A stretch of 52,105 nucleotides of DNA from positions 1 through 52,105 of the forward strand of contig JAQYPT010000034.1 in the NCBI GenBank assembly GCA_028726625.1, given 5' to 3'. Below the pieces are notes generated by a model, which was not told the origin of the DNA, did not search any database, and saw only the letters and a program-made list of their open reading frames with translations. Shown here in pieces: positions 43,517 through 52,057 of the stretch. Every line of letters starts with the position of its first letter. The first letter of the stretch is position 1. The position numbers were made by a program, and so were the translations under genes. This DNA is from Prevotellaceae bacterium. GTDB taxonomy: Bacteria > Bacteroidota > Bacteroidia > Bacteroidales > Bacteroidaceae.

Positions 43517-44017
43517 ATGAGCGGATTTGAGATTGAACGCAAGTTCCTTGTCAAGAAGGGCGGAGCATTCAAGCGTGCCGCCTTTTCCAGTAGTCACATC
43601 CAACAGGGATACATACCTTGCCTTAATGCGACGGTGAGGATTCGTGTTCGTGACGACGAAGCATATCTGACCATCAAGGGAAGATCAACTCATGGCGGAA
43701 TGACGCGCTATGAGTTTGAGACAAAAATCACGCTCGATGAAGCCTCGCATCTACTACAGCTCTGCCAAGGAGGAATCATCGACAAGCGTCGTTATCTCGT
43801 TAAAAGTGGCAATCATGTGTTTGAAGTGGATGAATTCTACGGCGATAACGAGGGACTTGTCATGGCCGAGGTGGAATTGAAGTCAGAAAATGAGCCTTAT
43901 GAGAAGCCAGATTTTATTGGTCCGGAGGTCACTGGAGATGCGCGTTTCTATAACAAATACATGCTCACGAATCCTTTTTCCGCTTGGAAAGATACGTTGC
44001 CAGAAGAATACCGATAA
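43517..44017 (+). CDS. CYTH domain protein (triphosphate tunnel metalloenzyme)
   Basis: This 166-residue protein opens with the CYTH signature EIERKFLVKK (ExExK, metal and triphosphate binding) and continues with alternating charged strands: TVRIRVRDDEAYLTIKGR, YEFETKI, KRRYLVK, FEVDEFYGDNEGLVMAEVELKSE. These line the tunnel of class IV adenylate cyclase/thiamine triphosphatase-like enzymes. Single-domain bacterial members most often hydrolyse inorganic triphosphate; cyclase activity is less likely. It probably shares a transcript with prfB and the small membrane protein. Its last 53 bases overlap the convergent VanZ-like gene. Confidence 0.88.
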   Translation: MSGFEIERKFLVKKGGAFKRAAFSSSHIQQGYIPCLNATVRIRVRDDEAYLTIKGRSTHGGMTRYEFETKITLDEASHLLQLCQGGIIDKRRYLVKSGNHVFEVDEFYGDNEGLVMAEVELKSENEPYEKPDFIGPEVTGDARFYNKYMLTNPFSAWKDTLPEEYR

Positions 44018-44390
44018 GCAGTGACAGCACAACACCGATGCTGTCGGCCAGAAAATCCATCCACTCGCCGCTTCGGTTGCCCCCTGTGCAGGTTGCTTGA
44101 ACGATTTCTATCAGACCTCCCATGATGATTGGTGCCGCAAATGTGAGGATGAAAAGCTGTTTGTTACTTAGCTTTTGGCGGCTGCGGGCAGTTTCAATCC
44201 AAATGCAACATCCTAAAATAGTGTACAAGGCCACATGCGTCCATTTGTCAATGAGCGTGACACCACTTAATGGGGTTTCTGGAATAGGAATCAAGCAAAC
44301 AACCCAAATGCCAAGGATAAGTACGGTAGTAAAGGGGTAGCGCTTGATAAATTGTATGATTTGTTGCATAAGAAACCGAACTATTTTCAT
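43965..44390 (-). CDS. VanZ family membrane protein
   Basis: The 141-residue protein has four hydrophobic segments with the VanZ landmarks: LIPIPETP after the first segment, DKWTHVALYTILGCC in the second (conserved DKxxH), and ADSIGVVLSLLIG in the last (conserved D-x-x-G/N). VanZ proteins are linked to low-level teicoplanin resistance in enterococci, but family members have mostly unknown roles. The ATG at 44390 directly abuts a -7 box; the next in-frame ATG at 44369 would leave a short leader and is a serious alternative. Its 3' end overlaps the CYTH gene by 53 bases, tail to tail. Confidence 0.8.
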   Translation of the reverse strand: MKIVRFLMQQIIQFIKRYPFTTVLILGIWVVCLIPIPETPLSGVTLIDKWTHVALYTILGCCIWIETARSRQKLSNKQLFILTFAAPIIMGGLIEIVQATCTGGNRSGEWMDFLADSIGVVLSLLIGILLATYLSKRKKDS

Positions 44391-44391
44391 G

Positions 44392-44399
44392 CAAAGATA
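44392..44399 (-). promoter_or_regulatory. -7 box of the VanZ-like gene
   Basis: TATCTTTG on the minus strand ends one base before the ATG at 44390. Near-identical boxes recur every 66 bp upstream (about 44524-44531 and 44590-44597, with a degenerate copy near 44458-44465). Confidence 0.6.
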
Positions 44400-44592
44400 G
44401 TGCAAGCCGAAGACAAAGGAAGTTTACTTACTTTGTTGAGGCGCAGCCTATTTTATACAGAGATAGTGCAAGCCGAAGACAAAGGAAGTTTACTTACTTT
44501 GTTGAGGCGTAGCCTATTTTATGCAAAGATAGTGCAAGCCGAAGACAAAGGAAGTTTACTTACTTTGTTGAGGCGTAGCCTATTTTATGCAA
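44395..44592. repeat. 66-bp tandem repeat, three copies
   Basis: AGATAGTGCAAGCCG recurs at 44395, 44461 and 44527, an exact 66-bp period, and a truncated fourth copy (AGATACAA) begins at 44593. The copies differ at only a few positions. The unit holds a minus-strand TATCTTTG box, so the duplication multiplies promoter-like sequence ahead of the VanZ-like gene. The plus-strand frame gives a repeated 22-residue peptide, but that ORF has no other support. Confidence 0.96.
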
Positions 44593-44653
44593 AGATACAA
44601 TATTTTCAAGATATCAACAGCACGATTGCATCAAATCATTTGCCGAATCTGCC

Positions 44654-45574
44654 ATGTCCATCAAAGATTTTTTTTATTTCAACAAGTCCGACCGCAAAGC
44701 GCTTATCTTTCTGCTCACGGTTGGTATTTGTGCTACGGCCCTGTTTTTCTTGCTCAGTGACGACGAGAAAACTACGACAGGCGGCGCTGATCGTGACACC
44801 GTTTTTGTCAATGAGTCGGACAGATCATACTATTCCAGCTCTCAACCCGTAGCATATTATCGGGTGGAAGGTCGACAAGCCGAACTCTTTCCCTTTGACC
44901 CAAACACAGCTGACAGCACTGACCTGTTGCGATTGGGATTGCAACCGTGGCAGGTGCGCAACATCTACAAATACAGAGCGGCAGGTGGTGTGTATCGCAA
45001 GGCTTCCGATTTTTCCCGCTTGTATGGACTGACGCGTAAGCAATATCTTGCCATGGAGCCATACATTCACATCAGTTCTGATTATCTACCTGCATCAACA
45101 CTCGCCGCAAATGCAGCACCAACGCCTGAATTGGCGCGTGACACCGTTCGCTTTCCCATCAAAATCAAATCTACCGAGCATGTCGCTCTCAACGCCGCCG
45201 ACACGTCCTTGTTGAAAAAAGTGCCGGGCATTGGCAGCTATTTCGCCCGCCAAATCGTGAACTACCGAACGCGTTTAGGTGGCTTTTACAACACCCGACA
45301 GCTGTTAGAAATTGAGGATTTCCCCGAAGAATCATTGACTTATTTTTCTTTACCACCATGCGATGCCAGTCAAATTCATCGCCTACCCATCAACAAACTA
45401 TCCATCAGCCAGCTAAAGCGGCACCCCTACATGGGCTATTACCGAGCCCGTGCCATCGCTGACTATCGCCGATTGAAAGGACCTATCCATCGGTTGGAAG
45501 ACCTGGGCATGTTGAAAGATTTCACACCCGAGGCCATTGAGCGTCTCAAACCCTATGTTTCGTTTGAGGAGTAG
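44654..45574 (+). CDS. Helix-hairpin-helix protein with N-terminal membrane anchor (ComEA-like repeats)
   Basis: The 306-residue protein has one membrane segment (about 16-35, ALIFLLTVGICATALFFLL) and a polar linker, then three ComEA-type helix-hairpin-helix units: FPFDPNTADSTDLLRLGLQ, VALNAADTSLLKKVPGIGSYFARQIVNYR and LPINKLSISQLKRHPYMGYYRARAIADYR. Such motifs bind DNA non-specifically through the phosphate backbone. By analogy with ComEA it could bind extracellular or periplasmic DNA, but a protein-binding or structural role is equally possible. No competence genes are nearby. It is probably expressed alone. Confidence 0.85.
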   Translation: MSIKDFFYFNKSDRKALIFLLTVGICATALFFLLSDDEKTTTGGADRDTVFVNESDRSYYSSSQPVAYYRVEGRQAELFPFDPNTADSTDLLRLGLQPWQVRNIYKYRAAGGVYRKASDFSRLYGLTRKQYLAMEPYIHISSDYLPASTLAANAAPTPELARDTVRFPIKIKSTEHVALNAADTSLLKKVPGIGSYFARQIVNYRTRLGGFYNTRQLLEIEDFPEESLTYFSLPPCDASQIHRLPINKLSISQLKRHPYMGYYRARAIADYRRLKGPIHRLEDLGMLKDFTPEAIERLKPYVSFEE

Positions 45575-45620
45575 TACTCAAAATGTTGGAAACAGATGAC
45601 CACCTGTCCAACTTTTTTTA

Positions 45621-45628
45621 TACCTTTG
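45621..45628 (+). promoter_or_regulatory. -7 box of the CobW-like gene
   Basis: TACCTTTG lies 26 bases before the ATG at 45655. It sits inside the longer upstream reading frame, which argues that translation begins at 45655 rather than 45583. Confidence 0.7.
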
Positions 45629-45654
45629 TGGCACAATCATCAAAAGTTTTAGAA

Positions 45655-46836
45655 ATGAATATACAAGAAATACCCGTCTTGTTGCTCACAGGTTACCTGG
45701 GAAGTGGCAAGACAACGCTGGTCAACCGTATTTTATCCAACACGAAAGGCATCAAGTTTGCCGTCATTGTTAACGACATCGGTGAGGTGAACATCGATGC
45801 CAGCCTCATCGAACAGGGTGGGGTGGTTGGACAGAAGGATGACAGTTTGGTGGCCTTGCAAAATGGTTGCATCTGCTGTACCCTGAAACTCGACCTGGTA
45901 CAGCAGCTCAACGACATCGTGAGCATGGGCAAATTCGACTACATTGTCATCGAGGCGAGTGGTATTTGTGAGCCTGCTCCCATCGCACAGACCATCTGTG
46001 CTTACCCCGAATTGTACCCACAGCTGGCCAAGAACGGCATCGCCAAGCTCGATTCCATCGTGACGGTGGTCGATGCCCTGCGCCTGCGGGATGAGTTTGG
46101 CGGTGGAAACGATTTGCTGAAAGAGAATATTGGGGAAGACGATTTGGAACGTCTGGTCATCGAACAAATTGAGTTCTGTAACACCATCATCATCAACAAG
46201 ATTGCTGAGGTAACGCCTGAAGAGTTGGCAAAGGTCAAGAAAATCATCCGTGCACTGCAACCCAAGGCAAACATCCTTGAGTGTAATTACGGCGATGTAG
46301 ACCTCGATTTGATCATTGGCACGGGGCAATTCGATTTTGAAGAGGTGGCTACGTCGGCCAGTTGGATAGCAGAATTGGAGGGTGATCATGACGAAGACGA
46401 ACACCATCACCATCATCATCACGACCATCCCGAGGGCATTGAGAACGAGGAGAGTGGCGAAGCACTGGAGTATAACATCCAAACTTTCGTCTACTATCGT
46501 CGACCAGCCATGGATTTGGGATTGTTTGATGACTTCGTGGCGCGCCGTTGGCCCAAAAATATCATTCGCTGCAAAGGCATTTGCTATTTCAATGACGAAA
46601 AAAATAAATGCTATGTCTTCGAACAAGCCGGCAAGCAAGTGCAGATACGCGATGCCGGTCAGTGGTATGCCACCATGCCGGCCGACCAATTGGAGCGGAT
46701 GAAAGCTCAAACACCGGCTTTGCGTCGCGATTGGGATGAAACGTATGGTGACCGCATGCAGAAGTTGGTTTTCATTGGTCAGAACCTCGATCAGGAAGCC
46801 ATCACCAAGGAGTTGGATGCTTGCTTGCGCGACTAA
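45655..46836 (+). CDS. CobW/P47K-family GTPase, probable metal chaperone
   Basis: COG0523 GTPases insert metals such as Zn or Co into client proteins. The 393-residue protein has Walker A GYLGSGKTT (13-21), the metal-binding CICC (72-75), the Walker-B-like block IVIEASGICEPAP and a C-terminal CobW domain. A His-rich stretch (HDEDEHHHHHHHDH) between the domains looks like a metal store. The G4 guanine-recognition motif reads INKIAE instead of NKxD. I chose the start at 45655 because the promoter box lies before it and it begins at the conserved GTPase strand. The client is unknown. Confidence 0.88.
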   Translation: MNIQEIPVLLLTGYLGSGKTTLVNRILSNTKGIKFAVIVNDIGEVNIDASLIEQGGVVGQKDDSLVALQNGCICCTLKLDLVQQLNDIVSMGKFDYIVIEASGICEPAPIAQTICAYPELYPQLAKNGIAKLDSIVTVVDALRLRDEFGGGNDLLKENIGEDDLERLVIEQIEFCNTIIINKIAEVTPEELAKVKKIIRALQPKANILECNYGDVDLDLIIGTGQFDFEEVATSASWIAELEGDHDEDEHHHHHHHDHPEGIENEESGEALEYNIQTFVYYRRPAMDLGLFDDFVARRWPKNIIRCKGICYFNDEKNKCYVFEQAGKQVQIRDAGQWYATMPADQLERMKAQTPALRRDWDETYGDRMQKLVFIGQNLDQEAITKELDACLRD

Positions 46837-46894
46837 AATCGGCAAGGCTTTGTACTGAAAACGTCTTTCTTTACCAATAAACAACATACGCATC

Positions 46895-46923
46895 AAGAGT
46901 TGACACCGCAAATGCCAACTCTT
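46895..46923 (+). terminator. Terminator of the CobW-like gene
   Basis: AAGAGTTG (46895-46902) and CAACTCTT (46916-46923) form an 8-bp stem followed immediately by a run of T. Confidence 0.85.
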
Positions 46924-46969
46924 TTTTTTGCCCTTTCTGTCCGTCCATCAACAGATTTTTGCTGAAAAC

Positions 46970-47001
46970 TTTGTCTGTTGTATTTTTTTCCAGTACATTT
47001 G
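46970..47001 (+). promoter_or_regulatory. Promoter of fhs
   Basis: TTTG (46970-46973), a 20-base spacer and TACATTTG (46994-47001) match the full Bacteroidota promoter. The ATG at 47043 then has a leader of about 35 bases. Confidence 0.82.
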
Positions 47002-47042
47002 AAGGGCAAATCAATCTATAACAATTACTACTATCAAAAAAA

Positions 47043-48710
47043 ATGAAGTCAGATTCACAAATCGCACACGAAACAAAGCTACTTCCTATCGCTGAGATAG
47101 GTGCGAAAATCAACATTCCTCAAGAGGCTCTTGAGCCTTATGGCAAGTATATAGCCAAGGTTCCATACACGCTCATCGATGAGGAAAAAGTAAAAAAAGC
47201 TAATCTCATCATGGTCACTTCCATCACGCCCACCAAGACAGGCAATGGCAAGACAACGGTCAGCGTGGGACTAGCCCTGGGTATGAACCGTCTTGGAAAA
47301 AAGACGGTGGTTGCTCTTCGCGAGCCATCCCTTGGTCCTTGCTTCGGCATGAAGGGTGGAGCGGCTGGTGGAGGCTATGCGCAAGTGCTGCCCATGGAGA
47401 AAATCAATCTCCATTTTACTGGCGACTTCCATGCCATCACCTCGGCCAACAACATGATATCGGCGCTGCTCGACAACTACTGTTATCAAAACCAGGACCA
47501 GGGTTTCGCACTCAAAGAGGTGCTTTGGCGGCGAGTGTTGGATGTCAACGACCGTAACCTGCGCAACGTTGTCACAGGTTTGGGTCATCGTACCGATGGC
47601 ATCGTCAATGAGTCGGGCTTTGACATTACGCCAGCCTCTGAAATCATGGCCATCCTCTGCTTGGCCAAAGATGAGGATGATTTACAGCGTCGGGTGGAGA
47701 ACATCCTCTTGGGTTTCACCTTTGACGACAAGCCCTTCACCGTAAAAGATTTGGGCGTGGCTGGAGCCATCACGGCTCTCTTGCACGATGCCATCCATCC
47801 TAATCTGGTACAGACCACTGAGCACACGCCGGCTTTCATCCACGGAGGCCCGTTTGCCAACATTGCTCATGGCTGCAACAGCGTTATGGCCACCAAGATG
47901 GGAATGACGTTTGGCGATTATGTCATCACGGAGGCTGGATTCGGTGCCGACCTGGGTGCTGAGAAATTCATTGACATCAAGTGCCGCAAGGCTGGTCTGT
48001 CGCCTAAACTTACCGTGCTGGTGGTTACGGCACAGGCACTCAAGTTGCATGGCGGCATTGACGTGACGGAGATCAAGCAGCCGCATCCCGACGGCATTCG
48101 TCAAGGAATGGCCAACATGGATAAGCACATTGCCAACATGCAGGCCTTTGGGCAGAACGTCGTGGTGTGCATCAACCGCTTCCCCGATGATACCGATGAA
48201 GAACTGGCACTGGTGCAGAAGCATTGCCAAGAGTTAGGCGTTGGCTGTGCCGTCAATACGGCTTATACCGATGGCGGCAAGGGCGCTGAGGCCTTGGCAC
48301 AACTGGTTATCGACACCATCGATGAGCATCCGTCTGCCCCATTGAAGATGTTATATAGCGATGATGAGTCCATAGAGGAGAAAGTGCGCAAGGTGGCGCT
48401 ACGCATTTATGGTGCCGATGACGTTGTTATCAAGCCTGCTGCGAAGAAAAAACTGGCGCATATCGCTGCTTTGGGTTATACTCATTTCCCCGTTTGCATC
48501 GCCAAGACGCAGTATTCATTCTCCGAAGACGCCAAGGCATACGGCGTGCCCACCCATTTCAAAATTACCATTCGCGACTTTGTAATCAATGCCGGTGCCG
48601 AAATGATCGTGGCCATCGCTGGCAGCATCATGCGTATGCCTGGCTTGCCCAAGAGTCCGCAGGCCGAAAGGTTGTATGTTGAAAATGGCGTGATAGAGGG
48701 ATTGTCGTAA
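47043..48710 (+). CDS. fhs: Formate--tetrahydrofolate ligase
   Basis: Fhs makes 10-formyl-tetrahydrofolate from formate, THF and ATP, feeding purine and initiator-tRNA formylation. The 555-residue length is normal. Diagnostic blocks are the P-loop [43 protein letters not shown], the folate/formate region [20 protein letters not shown] and the C-terminal [31 protein letters not shown]. It has its own promoter and terminator, so it is monocistronic. Confidence 0.97.
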   Translation: MKSDSQIAHETKLLPIAEIGAKINIPQEALEPYGKYIAKVPYTLIDEEKVKKANLIMVTSITPTKTGNGKTTVSVGLALGMNRLGKKTVVALREPSLGPCFGMKGGAAGGGYAQVLPMEKINLHFTGDFHAITSANNMISALLDNYCYQNQDQGFALKEVLWRRVLDVNDRNLRNVVTGLGHRTDGIVNESGFDITPASEIMAILCLAKDEDDLQRRVENILLGFTFDDKPFTVKDLGVAGAITALLHDAIHPNLVQTTEHTPAFIHGGPFANIAHGCNSVMATKMGMTFGDYVITEAGFGADLGAEKFIDIKCRKAGLSPKLTVLVVTAQALKLHGGIDVTEIKQPHPDGIRQGMANMDKHIANMQAFGQNVVVCINRFPDDTDEELALVQKHCQELGVGCAVNTAYTDGGKGAEALAQLVIDTIDEHPSAPLKMLYSDDESIEEKVRKVALRIYGADDVVIKPAAKKKLAHIAALGYTHFPVCIAKTQYSFSEDAKAYGVPTHFKITIRDFVINAGAEMIVAIAGSIMRMPGLPKSPQAERLYVENGVIEGLS

Positions 48711-48742
48711 GCAAAGGACTGACAATACTGCATGAAAAACAA

Positions 48743-48782
48743 AAAAAGACGGCAGGTGAAAATGCTCACTTGTCGTCTTTTT
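48743..48782. terminator. Bidirectional terminator between fhs and tRNA-Pro
   Basis: AAAAAGACGGCAGGTGA (48743-48759) pairs with TCACTTGTCGTCTTTTT (48766-48782) with two wobble pairs. A-tracts and T-tracts on both arms allow use in both directions. Confidence 0.87.
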
Positions 48783-48783
48783 T

Positions 48784-48859
48784 TGGTCGGGATGAGGCGA
48801 CTCGAACGCCCGACCCCTACGTCCCGAACGTAGTGCGCTACCAACTGCGCTACATCCCG
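48784..48859 (-). tRNA. tRNA-Pro (CGG)
   Basis: On the minus strand the acceptor arms CGGGATG/CATCCCG, a D arm with GCGC/GCGC, the anticodon stem CTACG/CGTAG around TTCGGGA, and a T arm with GTTCGAG form a complete cloverleaf. Anticodon CGG reads Pro CCG codons. CCA is encoded in the gene, unlike in the tRNA-Glu above. The following hairpin is shared with fhs. Confidence 0.95.
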
Positions 48860-49046
48860 ATGTGCTTTCTTTTGTTTGCTGTAAGTAGTAAACCGAAAAG
48901 CGTATGCAAAGGTACATCATTTTTTGCAAACCGCAACAAAAATCAGTGTTTATTTGTTTTCGTCAACACAGGCCCTTCAATGAATGAGCCGTGTGCCAGA
49001 CCAAGAAAAAAGTTGGGATTCAGAATACCACTTGAGTTTTATTACT
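48860..49046. other. Short gene-free stretch between tRNA-Pro and the acyltransferase gene
   Basis: This holds the upstream region of tRNA-Pro and the run-up to the acyltransferase promoter. I see no further gene or repeat. Confidence 0.45.
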
Positions 49047-49054
49047 TAAATTTG
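49047..49054 (+). promoter_or_regulatory. -7 box of the acyltransferase-3 gene
   Basis: TAAATTTG lies 43 bases before the ATG at 49098. The upstream TTTG element is not clear. Confidence 0.5.
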
Positions 49055-49097
49055 CAAACGTTGTTGCAGTTTGAAGTTGAATCTACCAAGTAAGAAA

Positions 49098-50255
49098 ATG
49101 GAGTTAAGCACACAGAACATTCACATTTCACATGATATGGTATCCCAGAAGCGTTTCATCAATTTCGATTTGCTTAGAGTAGCCGCAATGTTTGGAATTG
49201 TGGTATTACATTGCTTTAGTCATGGTTTGTATAAACATTTTGAAATTTACTCGGGAAGGGCAATGTGGTTATCCTTGTCTACGTGTAATTTCATTGTGTC
49301 CGAAATAGTATATGAAATATGCCATATTGCTGTAAATTGTTATGTGATGATAACAGGTTATTTTATGATAACCAAATCTTTTAAGCTGAGTAGGTTGGCA
49401 GTATTATGGGTTGAGGTGTTGTTTTATGCGGTGAGTTTGTATGCGGTCTTATGTTGGATGGGCTTTCAAACTTTCCAAGTAAAAGAGCTAATCAATGCAA
49501 TATTTCCTATCACTTTCAAGGAATATTGGTTTATGACCAATTATATGGGCTTGCTCATTTTCGCTCCTGTCTTGAACGTCTTCGTTCATCATGTTAGTCA
49601 AAGCAAATATTTGTTAACGTTAATAGGGTTAGGAGCAATAAGTTTAACATTATTAGTAAAGTTTCCTTTAGGTGACACTTTTGGTGGAGGTTATGGGTTC
49701 TTGTGGTTTATTTTTTTGTATTTGGTTGCTGGTTATGTTAGACTATATGCAAAAACGATGAATCGATATGGCAGAAAAGCCATTGTCGCTGCGGTTATTA
49801 CCCTTACATATCATGGCTTGATAGCTATACTTAGTTCTTTATTTCATGGTACAAATATTACACCTTTTGGTTTTAGCTATAATGGTTTTGTGTTTTTTTT
49901 CTCGCTCTATGTTTTTCTTTGGGTTCGAGGTTTAACCATTAAAGAAAATGGTTTGACAAGATGCCTCGTTAAGATAGCTCCTTATACACTTGCGGTCTAT
50001 CTGATAAGTGACAATGCGATGGTGCGGAAAATATTATGGCAGAAGATGTTCGTATGGCAAGGAATGCTTGATGATAGTTTGTTTATGTTCAAAATGTTAG
50101 CGAGCAGCTTGACCATTTTCACAATATGTATAGGTGTCGATTGGTGCAGGAAAAAAATATTTGAATTAGTAGGAATAAATCGCACCGTACGTTTGATTTC
50201 TGAAAAGATAGAGAGCGTGATAAAACGTGCCGTTGTTTCATTTGCTTCATCATAG
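49098..50255 (+). CDS. Acyltransferase-3 family membrane protein
   Basis: This 385-residue protein has about ten hydrophobic segments and the family N-terminal block RFINFDLLRVAAMFGIVVLHCFSH, with the catalytic-type His of the Arg/His pair in the first segment. Members such as OafA, WecH and YiaH transfer acetyl or succinyl groups to surface polysaccharides, lipids or peptidoglycan. YWFMTNYMGLLIFAPVLN and YGFLWFIFLYLVAGY are further matching segments. I prefer the ATG at 49098 over the upstream TTG at 49071. It stands alone in its orientation and its sugar substrate is unknown. It looks more A/T-rich than the neighbouring fhs and murF genes. Confidence 0.85.
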   Translation: MELSTQNIHISHDMVSQKRFINFDLLRVAAMFGIVVLHCFSHGLYKHFEIYSGRAMWLSLSTCNFIVSEIVYEICHIAVNCYVMITGYFMITKSFKLSRLAVLWVEVLFYAVSLYAVLCWMGFQTFQVKELINAIFPITFKEYWFMTNYMGLLIFAPVLNVFVHHVSQSKYLLTLIGLGAISLTLLVKFPLGDTFGGGYGFLWFIFLYLVAGYVRLYAKTMNRYGRKAIVAAVITLTYHGLIAILSSLFHGTNITPFGFSYNGFVFFFSLYVFLWVRGLTIKENGLTRCLVKIAPYTLAVYLISDNAMVRKILWQKMFVWQGMLDDSLFMFKMLASSLTIFTICIGVDWCRKKIFELVGINRTVRLISEKIESVIKRAVVSFASS

Positions 50256-50425
50256 TATGAAGACTTCAAACATGTGTGCACATTTGAATGGTATAGTGTG
50301 GCGATGTATGAGTTACCTATGTGCATTATTTATCATAGCAAAAAGGTAAGAAATTCGCCAATTCGTAATTTTTAGTTTCTTTCCTTGTTGATGTCATCTA
50401 CTCATGTCCATGAACGGGCCGTTCC
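50256..50425. other. Gene-free stretch after the acyltransferase gene
   Basis: No ORF, RNA gene or clear terminator hairpin is visible before the 22-bp array that begins at 50426. Confidence 0.4.
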
Positions 50426-50513
50426 AATAGCATTGACTTTGACTGGCAAACGCAATGGGTTTGGGCGCCAATCTCAATGGGTTTGATGCACAAAGTCAAT
50501 GACATTCCAGCTC
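50426..50513. repeat. 22-bp periodic repeat array D (4 units)
   Basis: Units start at 50426, 50448, 50470 and 50492, exactly 22 bp apart. They read AATAGCATTGACTTTG, AAACGCAATGGGTTTG, AATCTCAATGGGTTTG and AAAGTCAATGACATTC, each followed by six variable bases. The array lies between convergent genes, as array A does. Confidence 0.85.
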
Positions 50514-50668
50514 CGTGCGCTGCACATTCAGCCCCCGTGCGCGGCAAGGTGAAATGGGACACGATGCCTGGCACCTTCTTCATCAAAATAAGTTGGGATA
50601 AAAGAATAGCGAGGACGAACGGTCGCAACGGTTGGACAGGGAATGTTTCGGAACGGTGAATCCTTGCA

Positions 50669-50697
50669 CATTCGTGTCCATCCGTTGCAAACGAATG
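50669..50697 (-). terminator. Weak hairpin just past murF
   Basis: CATTCGT (50669-50675) and ACGAATG (50691-50697) form a 7-bp stem with a 15-base loop directly after the murF stop. There is no T-run, so termination is doubtful. Confidence 0.35.
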
Positions 50698-50700
50698 TTC

Positions 50701-52041
50701 TTACAGCAGTTCGGGAAGCTGGAACAACTTGATGCCGTTGCTGCCTTTGATGAGGATGTAATAGCCTTGTGGAGGCTCTTGTCGCAGGGCTTCCTTCACG
50801 GCCTCTATGTCCTTGAACTTGCGAAGCGGCGTGTTTGTGCTCCCAAACTCCTCGCCCACGAGCCACACCTTGTCGAGATTGAGCGTGGGGATGAGGTCCA
50901 CAATCTTCTGATGTTCTGCCATACTCACATCTCCCAGCTCGCGCATGTCGCCCAGGATGGCCATCTTTTTCGGCACGTCCATGCGTTGGAAGTTGTTCAG
51001 CGCGGCCTCCATACTCGTTGGGTTGGCGTTGTAGGCGTCTACGATGAGCTTGTTGTGGGCCGTTATCTGTAGTTGACTGCGGTTGTTGCTCGGCACATAC
51101 CCGGCCAAGGCGTGGTTGATTTGTTCGTCGGAAATGCCGAAGTGCGACCCAATGGTGATGGCGGCGAGCATGTTGTCGAGGTTGTATGCGCCGATGAGCT
51201 GTGTCTGCACCTCGTGCCACCGTGTGCCATCGCTGGATGAGGGGGCAGCCGCTGTCTTGCGCCATCTAAACTTCAGGTAGGGCGCGCAGCTCACTACCTC
51301 GCCCCGGATGCTGATGTCCGAGCGGTCGGTCTGTGCGTATCCCATGGCTTTGATGTTGGGGCAGTGGGTGCGGAACATCTCTTTAAGGTACTCGTTGTCT
51401 TGGTTGATGAACACGAGGCCCTGCGGTTTGTGCTGCTGCATGTAGTCGTACAGCTCGGCCTTGGTGTGCATCACGCCCTCAAACGAGCCGAAGCCTTGTA
51501 GGTGAGCGCGCCCCACATTGGTGATGAGCGCATAGTCGGGTTCTGCCAATGTTACCAGTGATTGGATGTCACCGGGATGACTTGCACCCATTTCCACAAC
51601 GGCCATCTCATGCTCGGGCTTCAAGCATAAGAGCGTCTTGGGCACGCCAATCTCGTTGTTAAAGTTGCCTTGCGTGTACCACACGTTGAAACGTTCGGCC
51701 AGCACGGTTGCCAACAACTCCTTGGTGGTGGTTTTTCCATTGGTTCCGGTAATGCCAATGGTGGGCGTTCCCAGTGTACGACGATGGTAGTTGGCCAAGT
51801 GTTTTAGCGTTTGCAGACAGTCCTCAACCAAAATATAGCGTTCGTCTTCTTGTATTTGGTATTCCTGCTGGTCAATCACAGCGTACACACATCCCTTTTC
51901 TAAGGCGCTACCGGCAAACTCATTCCCATTAAACGAAGTTCCTTTCAAGGCGAAAAACATGCTATCCTTTGGGCAGTCGCGACTGTCGGTGGTTACCACA
52001 GGATGCTTCAAAAATAGTTTGTATAGTTCAGAAATATCCAT
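50701..52041 (-). CDS. murF: UDP-MurNAc-tripeptide--D-alanyl-D-alanine ligase
   Basis: MurF adds D-Ala-D-Ala, completing the UDP-MurNAc-pentapeptide that MraY uses. The 446-residue protein has the N-terminal substrate domain (VTTDSRDCPKDSMFFALKG), the ATP loop [19 protein letters not shown] and the C-terminal block VDAYNANPTSMEAALNNF, which is the MurF-specific DxYNANP signature. Its start follows an AAGAAGG element. It is the only Mur ligase outside the dcw run in this window, some 27 kb away from mraZ on the same strand, with its own promoter. Confidence 0.95.
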   Translation of the reverse strand: MDISELYKLFLKHPVVTTDSRDCPKDSMFFALKGTSFNGNEFAGSALEKGCVYAVIDQQEYQIQEDERYILVEDCLQTLKHLANYHRRTLGTPTIGITGTNGKTTTKELLATVLAERFNVWYTQGNFNNEIGVPKTLLCLKPEHEMAVVEMGASHPGDIQSLVTLAEPDYALITNVGRAHLQGFGSFEGVMHTKAELYDYMQQHKPQGLVFINQDNEYLKEMFRTHCPNIKAMGYAQTDRSDISIRGEVVSCAPYLKFRWRKTAAAPSSSDGTRWHEVQTQLIGAYNLDNMLAAITIGSHFGISDEQINHALAGYVPSNNRSQLQITAHNKLIVDAYNANPTSMEAALNNFQRMDVPKKMAILGDMRELGDVSMAEHQKIVDLIPTLNLDKVWLVGEEFGSTNTPLRKFKDIEAVKEALRQEPPQGYYILIKGSNGIKLFQLPELL

Positions 52042-52057
52042 ACCTTCTTTTTATGAG

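Noticed and set aside
44352..44852. ORF of 166 residues with a repeated 22-residue peptide
   Set aside because: The repeat is explained by the 66-bp DNA duplication, the frame overlaps the start regions of the VanZ-like and HhH genes, and there is no leader or family resemblance.
45733..46911. 392-residue minus-strand ORF opposite the CobW-like gene
   Set aside because: Antisense shadow; the plus-strand frame carries clear GTPase motifs.
47002..47042. Folate-type riboswitch upstream of fhs
   Set aside because: The leader is only about 35 bases, too short for a known THF riboswitch, and shows no conserved helices.
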